The notes below the pieces were generated by a model that was not told the DNA's origin, searched no databases, and saw nothing but the letters and a program-made list of their open reading frames with translations. A program made the position numbers and the translations under genes. DNA of 40,540 nucleotides from Muribaculaceae bacterium (GTDB lineage: Bacteria; Bacteroidota; Bacteroidia; Bacteroidales; Muribaculaceae), in assembly GCA_017621845.1 (NCBI GenBank), contig JAGASI010000017.1, positions 1 through 40,540 of the forward strand. Reading direction: 5' to 3'. Shown piece after piece: positions 15,453 through 23,593 of this stretch. How positions within the stretch are numbered: the first letter of the stretch is position 1; every line of letters starts with the position of its first letter.

Positions 15453-17216
15453 TCAGTTGGCGTTGAGTTTGACGTTGTCTACACACCATGTGGCGTAGTT
15501 GGCGTCTTGAGTGGCAGCATAACGGAAGGCAATATATATTGTTCCGGTAAATTTGGAGAGGTCAATCGAGCCTGATGAAGCCCAGCTGGAATAACCGCTG
15601 TCAGGAGCTGTAGCAAGTGTTGGGTTAAGCTTGGTCTTGTTGGCGGTAGCCACGTCGGGACCGTCAAGGACATATACCTCGAGAACGCTTGTCTTAGAGC
15701 TGTAGCCATTGACCTGGGTGTCAAATGTCAGGGTTTTGGTGGTAACCTTTGACATGTCGACGGGAGGAGTGAGCAGGTATTGGTCAAAGGGAGCGGTTCC
15801 CTTGTATCCGGTCATGGCGATGTAGTTGTTATCCTGGAAAGTAGTCACATACCATGATTTGTTGCCGGCGACCTGAACCTGGGTCCACCCTGCCGGGACT
15901 GATGTATTGGCGTCAAAGTTCTCATTAATTGATGACACGGCCTCGGCAGGAGTATCGGGGGTGTCGGGGACGCCGTCAATCTTGAAGTCAGAAATGGTTT
16001 TGAGGCCGGTCACACCGAAGTATTTATCGATGGTGCCTTTCAGCATGACTTCTTTTTTAAGTACTCCGGGATTATCCTTGAGATTGAGTTTGGTGCGGGC
16101 GTCGGTTCCTGAGGGGAGTTGAACGGGAATACACTTGGCGACATCTGTAACGTCGGCCGAGCCGGCGACAAGGATATTGCTGACAACAGTAGCATTAGCG
16201 TCAAAATGAGCGCCCTCGGCGAGGACCTGTCCTTCTACCCAGCCTACGATATATCCTTTGGCCCAAACGTCAGCACCGGTAGCACCGCCTTGTATGTCGG
16301 CGACGGTGAAAGGTTTCTCTTCTGAGCCGTCACCGGTAACTTGTCCGGGGTTGGGAGGTGTGGGGCCTTCAGAGGGTTCTTTGGAAAGTTCATAACCTTG
16401 GAGGCATTCAATGTCGTTGAGGCGTATCTGCCAGTCATTGTTATAGAAGCTCAGGACACCATATACGGTACCGGTGCCGGAGGGGCAATAGTAGTCCCAG
16501 AAATCGGAGTAGCCGCTGGTGTAAAGGATAAGCGAGCCGGTGCCGTCGGATATTGTGCGGCTGGTGTTCTTGCCTGATTCGGCGAGGGTAGCTTTGCCGG
16601 CGTCGGCAAATGTAACGTTCTCGATGGCAACCATGCGGCATTGCCAGTCGAGCCATTCACTCTGGTTGGTCTTGAGGTTGTTGAGCTCGGCGATTGTCAT
16701 CTTGTGGGTCTCAATCTTACCGGGCTCGGCCAAGCCGTTAACCTGGGCTTTCTCGCCGATGACGGTTTTGGAAATACGTGAGGGATAAGTCTTGTCGGTG
16801 GGTGCGGCGCCTATCTGCATGAGTTTGCCGTATCCGCCGATATATAGGTCGGTGACGTCGATGACGACTTCTTGGCCGAATTGGTAGGCTTCATATATGT
16901 CATATGAGTCGATGTTAATCTGTATGCCGGAGGTGCCGTCATCGATGACGAGTTGTTTAAAGAAGTTGCCGGCTTGGTCGGAAGATGTGACGCGACCCTT
17001 GATGATGTAGTGAGAGCCGTCGGCACGAGTCCCGATCTGTGTGGCATAGTTGAATTCTGAGGTATAGAAATCGGCCTTGAGTTGGGCGATGGATGTGTTT
17101 GCCTCAATGGTAGCCTCGGGTACTACCATTGGCGGACGCTCCAGGTCATCGTCACATGAAGTCATGGCGGTGCTACCCAGGACTAAGGCGGCTATATATA
17201 ATAATGTCTTTTTCAT
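15453..17216 (-). CDS. DUF5689-type surface lipoprotein, small paralogue
   Basis: 587 residues. The signal peptide ends at Cys21 (TSC), directly followed by DDD, the acidic pattern expected for export to the cell surface. Its order is DUF5689/OB-like domain (about 40-290, with YIIKGRVTSSDQAGNFFKQ), one OB-like module (about 300-430, WAKGYIVGW) and a terminal jelly-roll module ending WCVDNVKLNAN. Its paralogue downstream has the same modules plus an extra OB-like and a C-terminal domain, so one arose from the other by duplication. The pair takes the place that SusD-like proteins hold beside other TonB receptors; no SusD is present here. Confidence 0.8.
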   Translation of the reverse strand: MKKTLLYIAALVLGSTAMTSCDDDLERPPMVVPEATIEANTSIAQLKADFYTSEFNYATQIGTRADGSHYIIKGRVTSSDQAGNFFKQLVIDDGTSGIQINIDSYDIYEAYQFGQEVVIDVTDLYIGGYGKLMQIGAAPTDKTYPSRISKTVIGEKAQVNGLAEPGKIETHKMTIAELNNLKTNQSEWLDWQCRMVAIENVTFADAGKATLAESGKNTSRTISDGTGSLILYTSGYSDFWDYYCPSGTGTVYGVLSFYNNDWQIRLNDIECLQGYELSKEPSEGPTPPNPGQVTGDGSEEKPFTVADIQGGATGADVWAKGYIVGWVEGQVLAEGAHFDANATVVSNILVAGSADVTDVAKCIPVQLPSGTDARTKLNLKDNPGVLKKEVMLKGTIDKYFGVTGLKTISDFKIDGVPDTPDTPAEAVSSINENFDANTSVPAGWTQVQVAGNKSWYVTTFQDNNYIAMTGYKGTAPFDQYLLTPPVDMSKVTTKTLTFDTQVNGYSSKTSVLEVYVLDGPDVATANKTKLNPTLATAPDSGYSSWASSGSIDLSKFTGTIYIAFRYAATQDANYATWCVDNVKLNAN

Positions 17217-17288
17217 TTGTCTTATTTAAATGTTTCTAAAGATATTTTTGTTTAGCAGGTAGGTTATGGGGTGATTCTTTAATGTCGT

Positions 17289-20036
17289 TTAAAATCTCAC
17301 ACCGACATTTAGGAATACCTTGGTGCCCTGGGCATAGGAGTATTTGTTGGGATACTTATCGCGGTTGTAGTTTTTGGTATCGAGACGTCCCTGCTGGTAG
17401 GCGTATGTGACAACGTCCTTGTTGTTGAGCAGGTTGTTGATGTTGAGGTTGATGTTCATCGATACTTTACGGTTGATGTAGATAAGTTTGCCGATAGACA
17501 GGTTGAGAGAGAAGGCGTCTTTGAGTTTGTCTTGGGCTGACAGCTCGTCGATTTTGGCTTGAAGTTTTTCGGGGGTGCAGTCGGGAATGTTCTTCCACAG
17601 GTCAGGGAGAGCCTCGTGGTAGGCAGGCGAGAGGTTGACGTATGCGTCACCTTGCCAGGTGCCGTTGAGGTTGAAGAACCAGTTTTTGGGAGCTGCATAG
17701 TCGATACCGATATTGAAAACGGTCTGGGGAGTAGAACCTATATAGAAGTTCTTGAGGTATACAGTCTGGGTGGTATCGGGGTGTAGGCCGTTTTCAAACG
17801 AGCGTGTGCCGTTGGGGTTGTTCTTGTATTGGTATCGGGCGTATGTTCCGGCAAAAGTGGCGGTGATTGAGGGAGTAATCTTGTAAGCCATGCCGAGTTC
17901 GATGCCTTTGTGTACCTTGCGCACTCCTTGGAGTGCAAAGATGGCGAGTGTCGAGTAACGGTCGTCATAGAAGGCAGTGCGTTCGGTAACATTGTCCATC
18001 ATGGTATAGTATGCAGACAGGCTACCACGGAATCGGCGGTAGGCCCAGCTGTAAGAAGCATCAACCGAGAGGTCTCGTTCGCTCTCGAGCCCTTCGACGA
18101 GAGTGTTCTTGACGCGGGGAGCAATGAATGCTTGGTCGGCCAGCGGTGCTCGTGTGCCGTATTGGGCGTGGACGCTCAGGAAGTTGCGGCCGTCAATCTT
18201 GTAAGTGGCACCAGCCTTGGCCATGGCGTTGTCAAATTTGCTGGTGGCCGATTTGCCTAAAGAGTTCAGAGGAGCACGACCGTTACGCATGTGTCCGTCA
18301 CGGTAGAACTGAGTGTAGCTCATTGTCACACCCCAGAATGCATCCCAGTGGGCCGAGGTGAATGTGTTCTGTAACCAGGCCTGGGCTTTAAGGTAGTAGA
18401 GGTTGTAGTCGTAACCGAATTTATCTCCTTTTACAACTCGGCGGTTGGGATGGTCGAGGTCGTTCTGGAGGTTGCCCGGAGCGAGGGTGATGTCGCGGTC
18501 GCTGAAGGGGTCGATGTCAACCCAAAACTCGCCACCGAGAAGGTCGCGGATAGTCTTGTAGTAAGAACCCTTGGTCCAGTTGAATGATACGCCACCTTGT
18601 AGAGAGAGGTTGTCGTTGAGGCGACGGTTGATGTAGGAGTTAATCATAGCGCTGAAGAGGTTGGAGTGACGGTTTTCCTGGATGTAGGAAGCGCCTTTCT
18701 TGTCAGCGTCGGAGAGTGATTGGTTCTGGATGTTGTTGAGGTAGTTTATTTGGTACAGGTTGTCCCAGTTGATTTGTCTTACTGAGGGGTTGTTTTTCCA
18801 TAGCCATGTGTAGTATTCCGACTCTTCGGTAGGCTCGCCGTTGTCATTCAGATAATTTGAAGGGAGGTAACGGTAGTATGTCGGATTTGGGTCATTTGCC
18901 TTGTAATTAAGGAGTGCGGCTTGTTTGTAATTTACCCAGCGTACAGAGGCAGTGGTGTTTATGGTGGTATTGTCGTCTTTGTAAAGCCATGTGAGCATGG
19001 CTGTCGGGTCAAATGTCTCGATGATGCGAGCCGAGCGTTTCTCGCCGTTCTGCCATCCCCAGTTGGGGTTGTACAGGTTGTCGCCGACGAGGTCATATAC
19101 CTCTTGATAGGTGGCTGTAGCGGTGGCTCGTTGTGTTGGGCCACCAAATGCGGTGAGTGTCAGCGAGTGCTTGGCGTTGAATACTTTTTCTAAAGAGAGG
19201 AATAGGCCACCCGAGTTGTAGAATGTGCCCTCGACGTTACCCTCGTTGGAGTAGCGGCCGATGCCGGCGATTGTGTAGGCCCAACCGTGTTTGTTGACAC
19301 CGCTGGCATAGGAAGCCATGGCGCGCAGGTAGTAGTTGGAGTTGGTGTAGGCTAACGAGCCGTTGAATCCGGGCGCGTAGGTGTCGGTGATAGTGTTGTA
19401 GGATGTAGAGCCGCCGATGTTGCCAAAGCCGTAGTTGGCGGCGTCCATTCCTACTGTAGTGGTTTTGTTGCGGAACGCGCGCGAGGTGAGTCCCATAAGT
19501 GTGCTGAAGTTGAAGCGACCGCGTATGGGGTCGTTAAGGTCAACACCGTTCATATATATGGTCTGGTACTCATTCTGATATCCGCGGTAGCGGAAGTACA
19601 TGGGGCCGAAGTTGTAGCTGGCGGTGTTGTAGTAGATGTTGTCGTTGGCACCGGTGAGAGCCACGATGCCTTGGGAGTTGCCTTCCTCGTCTTCGAGAAG
19701 AGACTCGTCCATAATCAGGTCGGAAATATCACCGTAATAATTGGCTGTATTACTGGTGAGGCGAATGGTGCCGCATTGGGATAGGGGCTTGACTTCTTTT
19801 GAATCATGGTCAACAAAGCTGACGATAATGGACTTGGCGTCCTGAGGGACGTTGACAGAGAAAGCGCCGTCGACATCTGTTGTGCCGAGAGCTTTCCCGG
19901 TATTGGTGATGATAGAGGCGCCGAAGATGGGCTTGCCTTCTTCATCAACTACCGTTCCGCTGCTTGTCTTGGTGTTCTGTGCAAGGGCCGGTAAGATGGT
20001 GGCCAAAAGCACGGTCAGTAACAGTTTTAGTCTCAT
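17289..20036 (-). CDS. TonB-dependent outer-membrane receptor
   Basis: 915 residues with a signal peptide (1-20). A carboxypeptidase-regulatory-like beta-sandwich (about 24-95, SSGTVVDEEGKPIFGASI) is followed by a plug domain and a long beta barrel ending in aromatic FLNVGVRF, the usual outer-membrane assembly signal. It imports a bound ligand into the periplasm with energy from TonB-ExbBD, encoded elsewhere. It is the first gene of the operon and has a leader of about 170 bases. The partners are two DUF5689 lipoproteins and a secreted phosphodiesterase-type enzyme, not SusD and glycosidases, so the cargo is probably not a glycan. Confidence 0.9.
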   Translation of the reverse strand: MRLKLLLTVLLATILPALAQNTKTSSGTVVDEEGKPIFGASIITNTGKALGTTDVDGAFSVNVPQDAKSIIVSFVDHDSKEVKPLSQCGTIRLTSNTANYYGDISDLIMDESLLEDEEGNSQGIVALTGANDNIYYNTASYNFGPMYFRYRGYQNEYQTIYMNGVDLNDPIRGRFNFSTLMGLTSRAFRNKTTTVGMDAANYGFGNIGGSTSYNTITDTYAPGFNGSLAYTNSNYYLRAMASYASGVNKHGWAYTIAGIGRYSNEGNVEGTFYNSGGLFLSLEKVFNAKHSLTLTAFGGPTQRATATATYQEVYDLVGDNLYNPNWGWQNGEKRSARIIETFDPTAMLTWLYKDDNTTINTTASVRWVNYKQAALLNYKANDPNPTYYRYLPSNYLNDNGEPTEESEYYTWLWKNNPSVRQINWDNLYQINYLNNIQNQSLSDADKKGASYIQENRHSNLFSAMINSYINRRLNDNLSLQGGVSFNWTKGSYYKTIRDLLGGEFWVDIDPFSDRDITLAPGNLQNDLDHPNRRVVKGDKFGYDYNLYYLKAQAWLQNTFTSAHWDAFWGVTMSYTQFYRDGHMRNGRAPLNSLGKSATSKFDNAMAKAGATYKIDGRNFLSVHAQYGTRAPLADQAFIAPRVKNTLVEGLESERDLSVDASYSWAYRRFRGSLSAYYTMMDNVTERTAFYDDRYSTLAIFALQGVRKVHKGIELGMAYKITPSITATFAGTYARYQYKNNPNGTRSFENGLHPDTTQTVYLKNFYIGSTPQTVFNIGIDYAAPKNWFFNLNGTWQGDAYVNLSPAYHEALPDLWKNIPDCTPEKLQAKIDELSAQDKLKDAFSLNLSIGKLIYINRKVSMNINLNINNLLNNKDVVTYAYQQGRLDTKNYNRDKYPNKYSYAQGTKVFLNVGVRF

Positions 20037-20210
20037 AAAATTTTAGGATTTAATAAATTTATTTGTTAAGTTTCTTTGCGGTTTGGGGGGAGGAGAGACT
20101 GTATCTAAGGTATGAGGTTGTACAATTATGTGGTTGTGTCTTATCGGGGTAGCTCTTGCTTGATGTATTTTTTAATTCTTGTACAGGCGTGAGGCTCCGG
20201 TATAAGTGTT

Positions 20211-20218
20211 CAAAGGTA
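20211..20218 (-). promoter_or_regulatory. -7 element of the TonB receptor operon
   Basis: TACCTTTG on the minus strand; the -33 position is not a clear TTTG. Transcription would start near 20204. Confidence 0.55.
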
Positions 20219-20331
20219 GGTATAAATTGTGGGTAAAAAAAGTGTTTATGTTTTTAAACATAATTTTTTCATGGAAATTTACTGTGAGCCGGTAAAATCG
20301 GGATGTCCGGGGTGTATCGGGATGAGAAATC

Positions 20332-20370
20332 AAGCGCGACATCAGGCCCGAAAAGCCGGATGTCGCGCTT
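20332..20370 (-). terminator. Terminator of serS
   Basis: Perfect 12-bp arms AAGCGCGACATC / GATGTCGCGCTT, 24 bases after the serS stop codon, followed on the minus strand by GATTTCTC. Confidence 0.75.
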
Positions 20371-20393
20371 GTTAGGAGTATTGAGGTGGAGTG

Positions 20394-21665
20394 TCAGTCG
20401 ATGATTGAGAATCCGGTGTAGCGATGTAGGCACTCGGGGACGATGATGCCCTCGGGAGTCTGGTTGTTCTCGAGCAGGGCCGCCATTATGCGGGGCAGTG
20501 CGAGAGCCGAGCCGTTGAGTGTGTGGCACAGGTGGGTTTTCTTGTCTTCTCCACGGTAACGGCATTTCAGTCGGTTGGCCTGGTAGGTTTCAAAGTTGGA
20601 CACTGAGGATACTTCGAGCCAGCGTTTCTGGGCTGCAGACCATACTTCAAAGTCAAATGTAATAGCTGATGTAAAGCTCATGTCCCCGCCACACAGGCGC
20701 AGTATGTGCCAAGGCAGGCCGAGTCGTTCGAGAAGGCTCTGTACGTGATTTTTCATCTGCTCGAGCGCGGCATAAGAGTCTTGGGGTTTCTCGATGCGTA
20801 CAATCTCGACTTTGTCAAACTGGTGTAGGCGGTTGAGTCCGCGAACATCCTTGCCATAGCTGCCGGCCTCGCGGCGGAAGCATGCCGAGTAGGCACAGTT
20901 CTTAATCGGGAGGCGGTCACCGGGTATGATAACATCGCGGTAGATGTTGGTGACCGGGACTTCGGCTGTTGGTATAAGGTAGAGGTTGTCTTCACCTACA
21001 TAGTACATTTGACCTTCTTTATCGGGCAGTTGACCTGTTCCATAGCCTGAAGCTTCGTTGACAACATATGGAGGTTGAACCTCGAGGTATCCGGCTTCGG
21101 ATGCGCTGTCAAGGAAGAATTGTATAAGGGCGCGTTGTAGTTTGGCGCCTTTGCCGATATATACGGGAAATCCGGCACCTGTAATCTTGACTCCGAGGTC
21201 AAAGTCGATGAGGTTGTATTTCTTGGCCAAATCCCAGTGGGGTAGAGCATCCTGGGGCAGGTCGGGCATCGGACCGCCGGTTTTTTCTACCACGTTGTCC
21301 TCGGCGGTGAGACCTTTGGGTACCATGTCACAGGGGACGTTGGGGATAGTGAGCAATATCTCGCGTATTTTGGCCTCGCGTTGGGCGAGTTGCTCGGCGA
21401 TTTCTTTTTGGGCATCTTTGAGAGTGGCGACGGCGGCTTTGGCTTGTTCGGCTTCTTCTTTGAGGCCCGACTTCATGAGTTGGCCAATCTTGGCGGCATA
21501 TTTGTTGAGCTCGGCGGCTTTGTTGTCGTTGTCAAGCTGAAGGGCACGGCGCTCGCCATCAAGTTGGATGACGTTGTCAATAGCCTCCTTGCCTTCAAAC
21601 CCCTTGATGGCGAGTTTCTCGACAATCGCCTTGGGGTCTTCTTTGATTTGTTGGAGTGTTAGCAT
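20394..21665 (-). CDS. serS: Seryl-tRNA synthetase
   Basis: 423 residues, the standard bacterial length. The N-terminal coiled-coil arm (about 30-100, rich in Lys, Glu and Ala) binds the long variable arm of tRNA-Ser. The class II core has motif 2 FRREAGSYGKDVRGLNRLHQF and motif 3 LPRIMAALLENNQ near the C-terminus, with TAEVPVTN in the serine/ATP pocket. It charges tRNA-Ser and the selenocysteine tRNA if one exists. It lies 58 bases after yqeY and is probably co-transcribed with it. Confidence 0.97.
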   Translation of the reverse strand: MLTLQQIKEDPKAIVEKLAIKGFEGKEAIDNVIQLDGERRALQLDNDNKAAELNKYAAKIGQLMKSGLKEEAEQAKAAVATLKDAQKEIAEQLAQREAKIREILLTIPNVPCDMVPKGLTAEDNVVEKTGGPMPDLPQDALPHWDLAKKYNLIDFDLGVKITGAGFPVYIGKGAKLQRALIQFFLDSASEAGYLEVQPPYVVNEASGYGTGQLPDKEGQMYYVGEDNLYLIPTAEVPVTNIYRDVIIPGDRLPIKNCAYSACFRREAGSYGKDVRGLNRLHQFDKVEIVRIEKPQDSYAALEQMKNHVQSLLERLGLPWHILRLCGGDMSFTSAITFDFEVWSAAQKRWLEVSSVSNFETYQANRLKCRYRGEDKKTHLCHTLNGSALALPRIMAALLENNQTPEGIIVPECLHRYTGFSIID

Positions 21666-21723
21666 TGTTGTTTATTATTGGATATCTTTATAAGATATAT
21701 GTTTCTGTTGTTGGAGGGGAGGG

Positions 21724-22176
21724 TTATTTGGAGAGAAGTTGGCGCACGAGCGTAGATATGGCGCGTCCATCGGCTTGTCCTGCAAGTTTCTTGGTAGCCA
21801 CGCCCATAACTTTACCCATGTCGGCGGGTGATGATGCACCCACGGCTGAGATGATACCTTTAATCTCGGCCTCAAGTTGCTCGGGGCTGAGGGCTTTGGG
21901 CAGGTATTCGTCTATTACAGCGGCCTCGGCTAACTCGTTTTCGGCCAATTCGGGACGGTTGTTTTCTTGATATATGCGAGCGCTTTCGCGACGTTGTTTG
22001 GCGAGTTTTACAAGTATCTTGATGGCGTTCTCGTCAGAGAGCTCGCCACCGGCTCCCGGGGCTGTCTTTGCTTCTAAAAATTCTTTTTTGATGCCTCTGA
22101 GAGTTTCCAGACGCACTTTCTGACGGGCCAACATTGCTTTCTTGATGTCCTCGCTTATGGTGTCAAATAAATTCAT
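21724..22176 (-). CDS. yqeY: GatB/YqeY domain protein
   Basis: 150 residues, full length for a YqeY protein: an N-terminal helical part (LFDTISEDIKKAMLARQKVRLETLR) and a C-terminal three-helix domain (ADMGKVMGVATKKLAGQADGR) shared with the tail of GatB and GatE. The domain binds tRNA in GatB. The stand-alone protein has no settled role, but its place in front of serS fits a link to tRNA. Confidence 0.92.
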   Translation of the reverse strand: MNLFDTISEDIKKAMLARQKVRLETLRGIKKEFLEAKTAPGAGGELSDENAIKILVKLAKQRRESARIYQENNRPELAENELAEAAVIDEYLPKALSPEQLEAEIKGIISAVGASSPADMGKVMGVATKKLAGQADGRAISTLVRQLLSK

Positions 22177-22203
22177 GACTGATGATTAATTGGTTTTATG
22201 ATG

Positions 22204-22211
22204 CAAAATTA
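22204..22211 (-). promoter_or_regulatory. -7 element of yqeY-serS
   Basis: TAATTTTG on the minus strand, about 28 bases before the ATG. Confidence 0.6.
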
Positions 22212-22260
22212 CAAAATAGTTGTAAAAAATCTTGTTTCAGGTCATGTAAATTGCATAAAT

Positions 22261-22339
22261 AAAAAAAGCAAAAGGAGAGTTGTCTCACGACAACTCTCCT
22301 TCCTTAAACCTTTATCTTAATCTAATACTATGAAAAACA
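22261..22339 (-). ncRNA. Candidate 78-nt small RNA, unknown family
   Basis: A minus-strand -7 element TATATTTG (22346-22353) is followed after about 65 bases by a perfect 12-bp hairpin (22273-22284 with 22289-22300, loop TGAG on the minus strand), then TTTTGCTTTTTTT. This is a complete promoter-terminator pair with no room for a protein. The segment CATAGTATTAGATTAAG just after the start looks familiar to me as a recurring intergenic sequence in Bacteroidales, but I cannot verify that. It lies between yqeY and the oxalate operon. Confidence 0.55.
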
Positions 22340-22345
22340 CACGTG

Positions 22346-22353
22346 CAAATATA
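22346..22353 (-). promoter_or_regulatory. -7 element of the candidate small RNA
   Basis: TATATTTG, exact TAnnTTTG; the -33 position is T-rich (TTTT). Confidence 0.5.
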
Positions 22354-22473
22354 AGCACATTTTTTCATTTTTAAAAATTTTGGACAAAAAATTTTTTATT
22401 TTAACTAAAAAAATCATTTTTGCTCTTAAAAATTAACCTTTGAGCAATGAGTTTCTATGGTTATCCCAATACT

Positions 22474-22511
22474 CGAGGCCTCTGACAGTTTTTATCTGAA
22501 CAGAGGCCTCG
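22474..22511 (-). terminator. Terminator of the oxalate operon
   Basis: Perfect 11-bp arms CGAGGCCTCTG / CAGAGGCCTCG, 35 bases after the transporter stop codon. The loop is long (16 bases) and no T-run follows, so it may be incomplete. Confidence 0.6.
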
Positions 22512-22545
22512 AAGATATATGGAGCATACATTAATGTGTACTTTA

Positions 22546-23520
22546 TCAGAAGCATTGCAGTGCGATGTCGGTCAGCCATATCCACAGGGGACAGAATCCT
22601 ATGAACAGTATCACTGACAGGGTCAACGATGATGTGCCTGTAGCAACGTATGTGTCATACTCGTCGGCGATGATGATACCTGAGAAGGCAGGTGGTAGAG
22701 CACATGCTACGACGAGCATTTTGAGGTTAAGCGGGTCCATGTGGAACAGGAGTCCGAGGATGAGGACGACAGCCGGCATAAAAATCATTTTGAGTATCGA
22801 GCCGAGTACAGCCTGCCAGTTTATGGCGATTTTAATAGCCGACAGCGTTATGCCGGCCGAGAATACGGCCATTGAGGCATTTGCTTTGGCGATAAGGTTG
22901 AAAGATGGGCTCAGTTCTTTAGGCCAAGGAATACCGACAACCACCCAGACGACGGCAAGTATTGGCGCCCATGCCACGGGTTGGGCAAGAGCATGAAGTA
23001 CAGGTTTCCAGGCACTTTCTTTTTGGGTTGAGCCGGGTTGTTGTTTTTCGAGCGAGGCGTTCATCAGTGACAGTCCGACCGGGATACCGATGGCATTGAC
23101 TACGATGCCAACAATGGCCACGACGAGGGCAACCGAGGGGCTGGTGCCGAAAATGGGTTCGAGTACGGCAAATCCCAGAAATCCGATTGTGGGAGAGCCG
23201 CTAATCAGTGCCGAGACTGCGGCATCGGCGCCGGTGTTTTTCTTGAAGCAGTATTTGAATACATAGTAGACGACCATGAAGCAGAACATGATACCGACGG
23301 TGGATATTATTGTCAGTTTCAGGTCTTTGACGAGGTCGGCTCGTGATGCTTGGACAATTGACACGAACAAGGCGGCCGGCAATGCATAGTCGAGCACGAC
23401 TTTGTTGAATTTTTTGGCATCAGCACCGGTGAATGCACCGCGCTTGCCCGAGATGTATCCGGCAAGCATCACAACGATAATCGGGACTATCGCATATAAG
23501 ATTACGTGTGAGATATTCAT
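22546..23520 (-). CDS. AEC-family transporter, probable oxalate/formate carrier
   Basis: 324 residues with about ten hydrophobic segments and the hallmark AEC (auxin efflux carrier/YfdV/MdcF) pattern: two five-helix halves, the first beginning VILYAIVPIIVVMLAGY, with conserved glycine and proline residues in LISGSPTIGFLGFAVLEP and CALPPAFSGI. It is an inner-membrane protein. The position after frc and oxc mirrors the frc-oxc-yfdV arrangement of Escherichia coli, so oxalate uptake or oxalate/formate exchange is the likely job. No transport assay supports that for the family, so the substrate is inference. Confidence 0.82.
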   Translation of the reverse strand: MNISHVILYAIVPIIVVMLAGYISGKRGAFTGADAKKFNKVVLDYALPAALFVSIVQASRADLVKDLKLTIISTVGIMFCFMVVYYVFKYCFKKNTGADAAVSALISGSPTIGFLGFAVLEPIFGTSPSVALVVAIVGIVVNAIGIPVGLSLMNASLEKQQPGSTQKESAWKPVLHALAQPVAWAPILAVVWVVVGIPWPKELSPSFNLIAKANASMAVFSAGITLSAIKIAINWQAVLGSILKMIFMPAVVLILGLLFHMDPLNLKMLVVACALPPAFSGIIIADEYDTYVATGTSSLTLSVILFIGFCPLWIWLTDIALQCF

Positions 23521-23556
23521 AAGGCAGGAAGTAATAGTTGATTATGTAATTAAGGA

Positions 23557-23583
23557 GGTGGCCGTGAATGAGCCACGGCCACC
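23557..23583 (-). other. Hairpin between oxc and the transporter gene
   Basis: Perfect 10-bp arms GGTGGCCGTG / CACGGCCACC with a 7-base loop, in the 73-base gap. It has no T-run; it could reduce read-through or protect the upstream mRNA. Confidence 0.5.
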
Positions 23584-23593
23584 GGTCAATGTG

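Larger units (their letters stand above)
20037..20393. other. Intergenic region with TonB receptor leader and serS terminator
   Basis: 357 bases. They hold an unusually long leader (about 20037-20204), the receptor promoter and the serS terminator. I see no recognisable riboswitch in the leader. Confidence 0.5.
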
